A stretch of DNA of 64,000 bases from Prototheca cutis (Eukaryota > Chlorophyta > Trebouxiophyceae > Chlorellales > Chlorellaceae). The DNA lies in the NCBI GenBank assembly GCA_002897115.2, contig BCIH01000004.1, positions 620,865-684,864 of the forward strand, given 5' to 3'. This document shows positions 36,006 through 47,555 of this stretch, one piece after another (positions within the stretch are counted from its first letter, which is position 1; each line of letters opens with the position of its first letter). The position numbers were made by a program, and so were the translations under genes. A model generated the notes under the pieces. It worked only from the letters and a program-made list of their open reading frames with translations. It was not told the DNA's origin and did no database searches.

Positions 36006-37723
36006 ATGGCGCCACAACTCGCAACCCTATGGCTTGCCCTGGCCCTACTGGCATGTACAATACATCTGAGCGCCGCTCATGGGTACCTTGCGGTCCCCAT
36101 CTCGCGCAACCTCCTTCACAACACTGACTACTGTCCGCATTGTCTCAACGCCGGAGGTGGGTTTTGAACGGAAATCCCGAGGGGAGGCATGGCCGGCCAG
36201 CTGGGCCTCCTCCTGGCGGTCGTTGCGTGGCTGCCCTGTAATTACTGGTTCCATTTATTGAGTTTCCAGGTGCTCGCGTTGTGAGCTTGGACAACACACT
36301 CAGGTGGCCAGCCTCCCGCCACGGCATCTGTGGAGACCCGTACAACGGGGTCCGTAAGCACGAGTACGGCGGTGTCTCGGCCAACGGCACAATCACGGCC
36401 GTGTACACCGAGGGCCAGGTGGTGAACATCGAGATTGTCATTACCACATGGCACTACGGTAGGTACAGATTCCGGATATGCGTCATCGAGCACCCCACTC
36501 TGGAGAAGACTGAGCTCACAGAAGATTGTCTGGATGAACACCTGCTGGTGCGGGGGGGGTGAGGGGTTCGCCTTTTCCACAAGAGGGTGGAGGAAATGCC
36601 ATGTTGTGGGGTTCCACTGGGCATTGGGGTAGGAATCTGCCCTGGGCAACTTAAATGTGTCTGTCTCACGAGGTCTCATCAGACCATGGCTAACATGACT
36701 AATGCCCCCCGATGCCCCCAGGTGCAAGCTGATGCGCCGGGGGCTCAGGATCCTGGCAACCCCTGGTTTTACAGCCTCGGCGATGGCCCAGCCACAATGC
36801 CATACCAGCTGCCAAAGGGGCTCAGCTGCGATGGCAAGAACACACGCTGCGTGATGCAGTGGAACTATCTCACAGGTGTGACTCGGTGCAGTGTGGTATT
36901 GCACAGGGTTTGTGTGGATCGTCGGCCTGTGCCTGGGATGAGAATCGCATCGACCCCATCAAAGCGCACGATGAATCCCCTCTCTCACGCACAATTCTTG
37001 CACAGGCAACACGTGCACGCCACCGGACACCCCAACAAAGTATGCCAATACCCAGCTCCCGGGTTGCCTGGATCCCGCCGCGTCGTACCCTGAAGAGGTG
37101 AGGCTTGATCTCGCCTGGGCCGGCTGAGCATGCCTGATCATCTTGCCTTTCCAAGCGCGTTCAACACTCAATTGCCCTGTTTCAAACACTCCATTGCTGT
37201 GCAGTTTTGGAATTGTGCGGACATAGCCATTAAGGCGAGCAGTGTCAAGATGCCGCCACCGACATCCACGAAGAAGTCGCCGCCGCCCCCTGCAAAGAAG
37301 CCGCCGCCACCGACATCCACGAAGAAGCCGCCGCCGCCGCCTGCAAAGAAATCCCCCCCACCACCCACAAAGAAGCCGCCGCCGCCGCCCGCAAAGAAAT
37401 CTCCGCCACCTCCTCCAAAGAAATCTCCGCCACCTCCACCAAAGAAATCTCCGCCACCTCCACCAAAGAAATCTTCACCCCCACCTTCGCCCATTGCAAA
37501 GGCTTCACCACCTCCATCTAGCAATGCTTGTGCAGCCAAGGATGCTGCCTGCCTGTGCACGGGCAAATCGGACGGGGTGTATGCTGACACCGCCGGTGAC
37601 TGTGCAGGTTACGTCTACTGCACCTCCGGAGACGCCCTCTATCTGGCTTGTCCTAGCTCGACGGTCTTCGACTCATTGGCAGACAAGTGCACGGCTCGCA
37701 CCTCTAGTTTTGTCTGCCAGTAG
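36006..37723 (+). CDS. secreted lytic polysaccharide monooxygenase-like protein with CBM14
   Basis: Five exons (36006-36156, 36270-36547, 36722-36875, 37006-37097, 37205-37723) give 397 residues. Residues 1-24 are a signal peptide ending SAA. Cleavage exposes His25-Gly-Tyr-Leu, the N-terminal His of an LPMO copper brace; the second His would be His112 in ITTWHYG. CPHC, ICGDPYNG, CDGKNTRCVMQW and FWNCADI are the disulphide-rich blocks of the chitin_bind_4/LPMO_10-like fold seen in algal and invertebrate-type enzymes. A linker of PPPPAKKS/PPPPTSTKK units (about 240-325) resembles extensins. The C-terminus is a peritrophin-A/CBM14 chitin-binding domain with its spaced Cys (CLCTGKSDGVYAD ... CPSSTVFD ... 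C). Likely oxidative cleavage of chitin-like or other wall glucan; the exact AA family is not certain. Confidence 0.85.
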
Positions 37724-38414
37724 GCCGGCCCCCATGCATGTGTCGTGGATGGCTCTCCATGCCCACATATACTCCCTAAGCCTCATCGCCATTCGTGAGT
37801 GAGAGCTCTCAATTTCATGTTGCCAGGGCCTCCCATGCCCCAAACCCCCTCTTGCTTGACTGACCAGAACTCGCCTCCTCCCCACCAATCTCCACCCACG
37901 CTCACGTCCGCCACACTTGTCCCTAGCACCACTCCTGACCTCACAGCAATTCCCCTGACGTCATTCCCTGTCCCCGCATCCCAAGAAAACCCCTGACCTG
38001 ACCTCGCCTGTGCCAAGTTATCACAGTGAAGACAACATGCATTTCCAAGGCATCTGCCCCGTGTTGAAGCACAAAAAGAAGGGCACGCCCCGCCAGCGGG
38101 CGGGGCTTCCGAACAGATAGGAGGGTCCAATGACAAGTACAGCGCAGCGCAGGTTGCTCACAGGGGTTGAAGGACGGCACATGCCTTGCCGTCACATTGG
38201 GCTATTGGGAAACGGGTTTTCAGAAACTCACAGGCAGACGTCCAGGCCCAGCAGTGTAGACCGGGCACCTGCGCACTCTCTCGCTCTCTCTCACCTATAC
38301 ACACACGAGCGGTTTTTTCCTCGCAAGATGCGCTGCGTGGGTCCAGCCGTGCCCCCGTCAGATAGCGACACCGCCGGCACCACAGCAACTCGATCAACAG
38401 CAACACGCCAGGAC
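37724..38414. other. convergent spacer between LPMO and CtlX-like gene
   Basis: Both flanking genes end here. No gene seen. It contains a perfect GC hairpin at 38,087-38,106. Confidence 0.5.
38087..38106. other. GC-rich perfect hairpin
   Basis: gccccgcc and ggcggggc arms with a 4-base loop, between two convergent 3' ends. Function unknown. Confidence 0.6.
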
Positions 38415-40070
38415 TCAAGGCCTGAAGATCTCGCCCAGGGTGCAGCGCACGGACCCCCCGCCGATGTGTTCGAGGGTGTCGATGGGCGCGTGGTGGAGCT
38501 CGGCGACGTGGCGGCGCAGGACCTTGCGCTGCTCCGGGGTGAACGCGTTGTAGGCACGGGTTGACATGGCGAGCACCGGCAGGCCCAGTCCGTTTTCCAG
38601 CTCCAGCACGTTGCCGCACATGGATGCCATCTGGTCGAGGCTGATGTCCACAAGGGTGTGGTGGCGCTCCAGCTCGGCCCGGAGAATCTCCCGCTCGCGC
38701 TCGTCGGCCACGGAAGCCAGGCACGCGACGGCGACGTCCGTGCCCATGGCCATCATGACATTTGTGTGATACACCGTGCCGCCCGCGCCGTCGCCCGAGG
38801 TGAACGTGACGACCTTGCTGTAGCCCAGCGCGTCGGCCCAGGCCTCAGCCAGCGGGGCCTCGGCACGCTCGCTCAGCGCGACGTAGGCGACGCCGTTGAT
38901 GCGATCCAAGACCAGCGACCCCGTGCCCTCCAGAATGCGGCCGGCACCGGCCCGCTCTTGCGCGATGAAATCGATGACCCGCTCGTGGCCCAGCGACTTG
39001 AGGGCGGAGACGATGTCGTCCCGGGCTTCGGCCTGGCGGTTGGCACACTTCATGGGGTACAGGACCAGGGTCGAGGCGCGGTCAGAGCCGCCCTCGCCCG
39101 CGGGGTGCGTGGAGAACCAGTTGTTTGGGAACACGGCGTCAGGCGTCCCATGCTCCAGCGCATGCTGCATCAGGTTGATGCGGATCCCGGCCACGTCGGC
39201 AAGCTCGCGGTGCAGACCCGCAAACTCACGAAGCACGCGGTGGGTGATGCTGTGTCCGGCGTCCGTTTCAACGCCCGCGCCCGCGTGCATAAACGTGTTG
39301 TCCGCCGCCGCCTGCACGTTGAAGCCAAAGGCCGTGGGCGCGACCATGAGCACCTCGTTCGTCGACTGCCGCAGACCCCGTGACGCTGCGGTAAGGACAT
39401 TCAGCCGCGCGGCGCCAGTCACTGCCGCGCGGACGTCGGGGACCTGCGCTGCCCGCAGGCCGTGCCGGCGGAGCAAGTGCAGCAGGTCGCCGCCTGCCAC
39501 GCGGAGTGAGTACCCCTGCCCCGGGCCAGACTTGGTGTACACATCCACCAACGCCCTGGAGATGTGGTCGGTAGAGCAGTGGGAGACGGCCACGGCGCCA
39601 GAGGGAAGGGGGGCCACCAGGTCAGCCAGCTCACGCACGGGGAGGTCGTGGGACGTGAAGGCGTCACGGACTACTGCCACCGTGTCGGGGGCGTCGGAGG
39701 GCAGGGACTCCGCGGGCAGGGACCCCGCCGCGGCCCATGGACGCTCCGAAAACCTGATCAGCAGGGGAGCGGCGCCGGGCAGCTGCACAGACTCCGCCAC
39801 GTGGGGAGCAGTGGTGTTCGCTGCGTGAGTTGGGGGAGGGAACAGGTTCGGCAGTGATGTCAAGGTCCTCTGCCCGGACCCGCGTGATCAAGCACCGTTC
39901 ATTGGCAGCGTAATCGCCCTGCAATATCATGTACATCAATATGGCAAAGTATGCAACAGAACACCCAGCCCTGCACCCTACGAACCTTGCTCGGCCGTGA
40001 GGGCAGCAAAGGAACGGGCAGCAGCCGAGCGGCCAATGGCCTGGGCGGCGCGCTTGCTGTAGGCCAACAT
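38415..40070 (-). CDS. CtlX-like citrulline/amidinotransferase-family hydrolase, mitochondrial
   Basis: Two exons (40070-39986, 39820-38415), joined in phase 1, give 496 residues. Exon 1 encodes an Arg/Ala/Ser-rich amphipathic presequence (MLAYSKRAAQAIGRSAAARS), typical of mitochondrial import. From about residue 183 the protein matches the guanidino-group-modifying fold of CtlX/arginine deiminase relatives: PTAFGFNVQAAADNTFMH, AVFPNNWFSTH, RILEGTGSLVLDR, VYHTNVMMAMGTDVAVA (catalytic His region) and GGGSVRCTLGEIF with the active Cys near 488. Enzymes of this group hydrolyse citrulline or related guanidino compounds. Between presequence and enzyme lie about 150 residues (LIRFSERPWAAAG ... AASRGLRQ) not normally present in CtlX; I do not recognise them. 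Confidence 0.85.
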
Positions 40071-41705
40071 ACCAAGAATCTGGGCTCCTGAGCTACACAA
40101 AATTGGTTTAAATAAGCCGTTCTCCAAAAAAAGAGCGAGTCAATGCCCCCGGCACAGTGTTCTGGAAAGGCCTTATGTTCCGGGCAAACTGTTGATATGC
40201 CCAGCGAGCGGCCCCGCGCGCTTGTGAGACCGCGGCCCACAGTTAGGGTTTTGGCTCAGGCCCCCTGCGGCCCCGCCAAGCACTGTGCGGATCTCTCGCC
40301 GTAGGGAAGCCTCAGGAATGTCACATGGATACAATTCGGTCAATGTTTTAGATGCAGTGCAGCAGATCCCGCCCCATTTCCGTCTCTGTCTGGAGTCAGG
40401 CATGCCCATATTTGGCCCTCGTTTCCACAAAGTGTGGCCCTGGCCCTGAGTCATTGCTTCTGAAACCGGGATTCTCCAATGCCCTTTCAGGCACCAATCC
40501 AGCCCCCAAAATCAGGGATGTCAAACCCAGATCAACTGTGGCATGAGCTGCGGATGACTTCCGTTCAGGGGCCGATTCGTCTGTGGGAGCCCAATCGGCT
40601 GCCCTAACAAACACTCCTCCTGCGCATGTCACAAGTGAAGCACCCCTCGTCAGGCGTGTGTGCCACAGGGGGGATGGGCGTCCACTGCATCCAGGTTGTG
40701 GGCTTGCTATCCCTGCGCAGCTGCCGGCTCCCTTACGGGTTCGATATGTGGTCAGATGATATCGTGAAGCAGGCCCATCAGCTTTCCATCATATGATCTA
40801 ATGGTTTGAATGCATGAATATTGAATCAGCTGGACGTCAAATGTACTTGTTCTTGGGGCAATGACTCCCAAAAATGGTCCGACTGTACATTAACGGCAGA
40901 AAATGATGAAACCTTCTCGAGATTCGTCAGAAGACTCCCACCCGCACAGCAAGGGCATGTTTTTCAAACAAAATGCCTGTTGGACCGCATTCCCTGGCCG
41001 CGTCGCTCAGAGGATGGGTTGGGTTCCTTCTTGGCAGCAGGACAGGTCGTGCAGGGAGCAGACGCCCACGGTGGTGTGCCACGGGCTGCTCCGCTGCACT
41101 GACAAAGACTACCACACCCCGAAAGGCGAGCATCGTCTCTGGAACAGAGACCTGATGGCGTGTCTGAACATGAGGCACATCGGGCAGTACCCCTGCGGAA
41201 GACCGGCCAGCGGCCTCTGCGCTTCCAGCGCCGCAGTGCTGATGAACATGCATCCATCCATCATGGGGGTTACAGCCTTCCCAACTGGGGGTGGGAAGCC
41301 CCGGGTTCCTTCCCTTCCCCGGGAAGGGAAAGGAGGTGGCCCATCATTAAGATGGTCCACCTTCCTATTGCCCTGTGGGGGGGGGGTGACAATTCACAGC
41401 CATCAGTGATGCCCAGTAAACCCCGGGGTGATGTGACGCTGGTGCTGGCTGAGCTGGTTGCCTTAATTTTGCCCTGCATGGTACCATCACGACTCCTGTT
41501 TGCCACACGGCATCGGCGGGTGTATCTCTTCGCCTAGCAAATTCCCTTGCCGCGCATGAATTTGGGCATTTACGATTCGACATTTCTTCTAGAAACCTGT
41601 CGGTCGGGACATGAACCTACCGACGCGGCGACAGAGCGCTGGTGGTGGAATGGTGTAGCAGCCTGCCAAAGGATGTGAGGCTCGCGGCGAGGTGGCGCCT
41701 CAGCC
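40071..41705. other. intergenic region with repeat A copy 3
   Basis: Divergent spacer between the CtlX-like gene and the receptor kinase. No gene seen; repeat A copy 3 lies at 40,885-41,484. Confidence 0.5.
40885..41484 (+). repeat. dispersed repeat A, copy 3 (about 600 bp)
   Basis: Same start (attaacggcagaaaatgatg) and same end (attttgccctgcatggtac) as copy 1, and near-identical in between. It differs by small substitutions and a G-run (about 41,380). Confidence 0.9.
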
Positions 41706-44700
41706 ATGGCATTGCGGCGTTGCCCCATGTGGGCCTTTGTCCTGTTGGCAGCTCTGTGCGGCGCCCGCCTGGCGGAGGCCGTCGTGCCACCCCCTCCACC
41801 GGGCCCGCAGAATTTGACGACTGCCCAAACAAGCTCGCTGTCAGAGAGCCAGGCTCTCAAGCTGCAGAGCGTCGCGTTTGCGAATGGAAGTGAGGTCTTG
41901 ACAACGTGGAACCATGGAGTGGCCTGCCCGGACGACACCACGACGGAGTACAAGTCGTCCTGGGAAGGAGTGACGTGCCTTGGCCAGAACGTGGTGGCAC
42001 TGTGAGTGCTCCTGGACGTGGGGACGCCGCTGCTGGGCAATGATACATGAGCAGTCATGTCTTGCACCTGTGTGTTGGATGATTGCGGGATTCAGACCCG
42101 AGGGAGGGTGTTTGTTTCCTCAGCACAGTGCTCCTCTTGGCGTCCCCCACCCCCGCCTAACACTCCTTGCCCGCCACCTCTCCCATCTCAGTAACTTGTC
42201 TGGGCTGGCTCTGGGCGGCGAGCTTGCACCGCAGCTGTCAGCACTGGAGGCACTGCAGGTTCTGGACCTGTCCCACACCAATGTCAGCGGCAACCTGCCC
42301 GCCGCCTGGCAGTTTCCCGACCTCCATCTTCTGCGCCTGGGGAACAACTGGCTGACGGGCGTGCTGCCAGAGGAGTGGGGCGACCCCGGCGCCTTTGCCT
42401 CCCTGGAGCTGGCGGAGTTGCAGGGCAACGCGCTGACAGGGCAGGTCCCTGCGGCGTGGTGGGACCTGTCGAGTTTCAACGTCGAGAACGGCACGGCGGT
42501 GTACCTGCGCCCCGGCAACCCCGGCGTGTGCGGCGCGGTGGTGTCGGCGGGCGTGGGGAACGCCACCAACCTTCAGGCGCTGACGCTCGGGCTCATGGCG
42601 CCCGAGGCCACCGTGACCGTGACGAATACGTTGGGCTCCTGCCTGCGCAACTGCGGCGACGGCGACGACGAGTGGGCCACGATCGTGACCAACGTGCTGG
42701 ATCTCTGCGCCGCACACAACGTGAGCATGCTGGACGTGCTGGTGTTGAACCCGGATCTGAGCAATGAGGTGGGCGAGCGTGTGGCGCTGCCGTGTTATGC
42801 GGCCGGGTACACGGGGTACTGGGCGGCGGGGGGCTCTGACCTGGCCTTCATGCAGGCCGCGGGCGGGTACCAGGTCCCCGGCGTCCTGCCCGAGGGCCCC
42901 GCACTGGCCGGGAATATGACCTCGGGCCGCATCGGCGCGCACGTCTTTCCTGACACCCCAGAGTACTCCGGCTCGGTCGTCGCGGCGACGGGGCAGACAC
43001 TGACGCCGCAGTACTGGTTTGTGGACCTGACGCTGCCCGTGGCGGTTTCGTCGCTGCTGATCCAAACCGTGGGGAACTCGCCAAACTTCACGCTCTATGT
43101 TGGTAATGACACGACGTCCGTGACGAACAACGTGCTGGTGGACTCGAACTTGAGCCTGGGTGCAGCCGAGGTGGGCGGCCTGGGCTTCAACAATGGCACG
43201 GCGGTGGTGGGGCGATATGTGGTGCTGGCGGCGGGCGGCGAGGCCATGGACCAGACCCTGAGCCTGGGACGCGTGGAGGTGTACGCGACCGTGGCCAGCG
43301 CGGTGCGGAACAAGCCGGTAATGACGTCAGACGGCCAGACGGTGCTGGTGGGCACTGACGGCAGCGTCGGGTCGTGCGTGGTGGTGCAGCCCTCTGCGAC
43401 CACGGGTCTGGCCTGGGTGCTGGTGGACCTGGGCTACACAGCTTTGGTGTCTGAGGTGGCGGCGGCGCTGACAGTGACGAATTCCGACATCTACGCGAGC
43501 ATCTTTGTCACGAACACATACACCACCGACTTCACGGCGCTGTCGGCCAACATGTCGTGTGGGATGGGCAGCCTGACGCTGGGCGCGGCGTCGTACCAGG
43601 CCAGCCCCTGCTATCTGCGGGGACGCTACGTCGCGCTGGTCATCCCCAACCAGTCGTCCATGACGCTGTGCGAGCTGGAGGTGTACCTGGGCCGGGACCC
43701 CAACGCCACGCAGGCCGATGGCGGCGACGAAGACGAGGACGGCAGTAGAGAGCGGGAACTCGTCGTCATCATCGTGCCCACCGTCCTGGGGATTGCAGTG
43801 TTGGCTGTCGCCATGCTCCTCGGCGTGTGCTGGTGGCGACAACGACGGAACAATCGCCGTGCGGGGGTTCTCCACGGCGCCAAGTTCGCCACCGGAAACA
43901 ATGTCGCCAATAACACTGATGGCAAGGCTTCGGAAGACAGCGAGCACCTCGACGACAAGGCACTGTCAGGAGGCGGGCACGACACGCATCTCGCAGCCGT
44001 CATTGCGGCGGCCAACTCAGCTGCGGCCACGGCTGAACTCGGCCGCATGACTGGTGGGTCAGGCACCTCGGTCACCTCGGCGCGCTACGGCGGGCCCGTC
44101 AGTGCGTTTGCTGCGGCGGCCGCCGCGGCACCGGGCCCGGGCTGGGTGCCGGGCAACGCCAACGGCGGTGCTCATGCAGGGCCGCTGCTGTCGAGCAGCG
44201 ACGTGGCCTTTGGCGGCGTCGTGCTGGGGTCGGCGGGCCTGCTGTCCCTGGGCGCCGGCGGCACGCCCGGCGGCGCTCCACGCTACAATCGCTCGCTGTC
44301 CGTGAGCAGCGCGCTGGCCCTGAACAGCGCGCAGGGTCTGGGCGTGGGCATGACGCCCAGTGCCGCGCTGGCCCTGGGTCGCCACCACTCGGCCGGCGAC
44401 TCGGTGGGCATCGGCATCGGGCACCCGGGCTCAACCTTTGGCCTGGGCTCGCGGTCGTTGCCGCTGACCAGCCCCGGCGGCGGGCCCAGTGTCGGCAGCG
44501 GGCCTTCGGGTCGAGGGGTTCTGAGCTCGACGCTGGGTCCGGGCGCTGTGCCTGGCACGGGGTCTCAAGGTGCCGACGCCGCGGCCGTCGCGAACGGCGC
44601 CGACCTTTCCTTGCGTCGCAGCGGTGGCCTGGAAATCGTGGACATGGGCCAGGTGGAGTTTGTCAAGCCGCTGGGCGAGGGCTCGTTTGGCCAGGTCTGG

Positions 44701-45627
44701 CTGGCGCGGTACTGCCACACTGACGTCGCACTGAAGATGCTGACGGCCAGGCTGCCCAACGCAACGGCCTCGGCCGAGCGCGGGGTCATCCTGCGCCAGC
44801 TGGAAAAGGAGGCCAGTCTCATGGCCACACTGCTCCATCCAAACTGCTGCCGGTACCTGGGCCTGTGCCTGGACCCCCCGTGCCTCATGATGGAGTATTG
44901 CGCGCGGAAATCCGTCGACACCATCCTCGCGGAAGCCGCCGCAGACACCGCACGTGCCAAGGGGTTCAACTGGCTCCGGCTCCTCTCCATGTGCTCCGAC
45001 GCGGCCAAGGTGTGCGGGCTGTGGTTGGAGTGTGTGTGGGGGTGGACGGTTGGGGGGAGCAGGGTTAAGCCTATGAATGAAGGGTTTGGGCTGCAGGAAA
45101 ACTTGAAACAAGCGAGCACCACATGCAACCTTGGAACGCACACTGGGGAGTCCGCTGTTACCATGAACACCATCGTCACCGGTGGTACCTGCCCATAAAC
45201 CCCGGCCCCCCCTCCCCCCCAAACACACAGGGTATGTATTATCTTCACAACCGCAAGCCGCCGGTCCTGCACCGGGACCTCAAGTCTGCCAACCTCCTCG
45301 TCGACTCAAAGTGGCAGGTCAAGGTACGCGGCGCGCGTGTGTGCAGGCCGTGGGGAGCGACGGGGGCGGGGGGGACTGCTGCGCATGGCAAGGGCAGGAA
45401 TCGGTCACGCCACTGCCGCTGGGCCCTGACAGGGCGTTTCCTCGTGACCAACTGCTGTTCGCTCACCCGCCCAACGACATGCATCCTCACACTTGTCCCT
45501 GCAGATTGCGGACTTCAACCTCAGCCGGACGATGGATACTGAGTCGATGATGAGCACCATCTGCATCACAAACCCCAGGTACCGACATGGAAGTTTGTTG
45601 TGTACGTGTGGTGGTCGTGGTCGTGGT

Positions 45628-45683
<56 letters not shown>

Positions 45684-46969
45684 TTCTTTTGAGACGTCCC
45701 ACCCCGTCTCCCCAAGGAGTAAGCGTCCTCATCACGCCCTCCAACTGACCAATCCCCATCAGGTGGCTGGCCCCCGAAATTCTGCGTGGCGGACAGGCGA
45801 CGCTGCAGTCTGATGTCTGGGCTTTTGGCACGGTGATGTGGGAGCTGATGACGTGGAAGCTGCCGTTTGCCAACATGAACCCGTACCAGATCATCAACCT
45901 GGTCCAGAGCAGCGGGCCCAGTCTGGACATCCCGGGGCCCGACGACCTGCCCGCGGGACCCTTCTCCGGCTATGACACGTATGTGGCGCTGATGCGGCGG
46001 TGCTGGAGCATCGAGCCGGCCGACCGGCCCGACATGGCCCAGGTGGCCGCGGCGTGCACGACCATGCATCGCCAGGAGGCGGAGGAGGTCAGGCTCGCGC
46101 GCGCGGCGTCCTCGTCGACGGGAAAGAAGCCGGCTTCTCGTGCCGGCGTCGGATCGGGCAGCAGCCTCACCAGCACGCCGCGTGCGGACGCCGGCGGCGC
46201 TTCTGGCTCTACCGGCACCGCTTCTTCGACAGCGTCGCCCGCGGCCCCGCGGTCGGCCCGGATTCGACGTGCCGCGCCTTCGCCGTTCCTCAGCGGTCCG
46301 TCCTCGGCGACGACGTCGCGGGCGAGCATGCCCACCGGGGACGAAGCTCCCAGTCCTGCTGAGCAGCAGCAGCAGTCGTCCACCGCGGTCGGTGACGACG
46401 CGGCCGTGCCACTGGGGATGCCGGGGTCCTCGGGAACCACGCCCAACCGTAGCCTGGGCAGCGGGCAACTGCCCCCGTTGTACCCCAGCAGGCTCGGTTC
46501 CAGCACCGGTGCGCACTCTCGCGCGGCGTCGTCCCCGGTCGCTGCGGTGTCGGGCGCCGCCGGTGGGCGTGATGTGGACAGTGCAAGCTTCTCGGGACGT
46601 CAGTCCACCTCCTTGGCCCCGCTGCTCCCTCGATCAAACGGCAGGGCATCCACGCGTAACAGCCGGGACGACGGCGGCGACGACGGTGGCCCGGCGCCGC
46701 TGGCAAGCGGTCGCCTGGCCGAAGACCGGCCTGCTCCGCTGGACACGAGGGACGGACCCCAGCGCAGTGAGCCTGTTCCCCTGGATACCCAGGCCGGCCG
46801 GCAGCCCAGCGAGCCTGTGCCGCTGCCCATCGTCGGCAGCACCAGCAGCGATCCCGAGCCCCTCGTCAGCACGCCCATTCTCAGTGAGCCCGCGCTCCTT
46901 CGAGCGCATCAAGGGCGTGAGGACCTCTCGCTGTCCAGCAACGACGACGATGCCCCCGCGGCGCTGTGA
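41706..46969 (+). CDS. receptor-like kinase: LRR, two F-type-lectin-like domains, TM, TKL kinase
   Basis: Five exons (41706-42001, 42192-45009, 45231-45323, 45505-45578, 45763-46969) give 1,495 residues. Order: signal peptide (about 1-24); Pro-rich spacer; LRRNT-like segment (TTWNHGVACPDD ... WEGVTC); three or four plant-type LRRs (NLSGLALGGEL, LDLSHTNVSGNLP, LRLGNNWLTGVLP); two modules, about 345-465 and 468-602, with the F5/8C/fucolectin pattern (YWFVDLTLPVAVS ... LYVGN ... GRYVVL ... LGRVEVYA, then WVLVDLG ... CYLRGRYVALVI ... LCELEVY); one TM helix (about 622-648); an Ala/Gly-rich linker; a kinase from about 920 (GEGSFGQVW, VALKML, HRDLKSANLL, DFN in place of DFG, WLAPEIL, SDVWAFG); and a disordered tail with SEPVPLDT repeats. 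Likely a surface sensor for glycans. Intron 4 holds a 55-G tract. Confidence 0.9.
45628..45682. repeat. 55-bp poly-G tract in receptor-kinase intron 4
   Basis: An uninterrupted run of G on the coding strand, 80 bp before the acceptor of the last exon. Confidence 0.95.
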
Positions 46970-47555
46970 ATGGAGGGCGACATTGATGCCGGCGGTGCTG
47001 TCAAGGCGGGCGGTCATGCGCGCTGCCGCCCCGACACCAGCTGCTAGTGCTGCCCTCCTCCACTGCGCAAAAGGCAGGACCAATGACATAATTCCCATGG
47101 CAAATCTGGGCGCACGCAGTGTGCCCGGTGGCTCTATGCTGATGGCGGTGTGTTCGCATGCAACGCACCGCCTGCATTCTTTCAATACATATGGTTTGCA
47201 ACCCCCTTGTCCACCCGTTCAATGTACACTTTTGAAACGTCCTTCTTCAATGTTGCTACGTGGTGCGGCTGATTTTTGCATGTTTGGGGGGGGGGGNGGG
47301 GGGGCCGGCCGGCTTGGTGGTGACGTGGAAGAGACGGCAGATCCATGAGCAAGCAGGGCCCCTGAGCTGGGGTGGTGCCACCATTCGCATCATGTTGGCC
47401 ACGGGAACCCCAACGCCCCAATCGACGGATACTGCGGGGTGAAAAACATACCTCGCCCAGAATCCACAATCCCATTTCTCGACAAAACATAATTTTATAA
47501 GGTTTACTTGCACTGGAATACTGAATCGAGCTGTCCAGGGCTGCACAGCGCGAGC
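46970..47555. other. spacer between receptor kinase and SufC
   Basis: No gene seen. It contains a short G-run with one undetermined base (about 47,286-47,303). Confidence 0.4.

Noticed and set aside
37168..37590. Gly-rich protein on the minus strand
   Set aside because: Mirror of the PPPP/KK linker of the LPMO gene.
42238..43065. minus-strand frames within the receptor kinase
   Set aside because: No domains; the plus strand has a continuous 2.8-kb exon with LRR, lectin-like and TM features.
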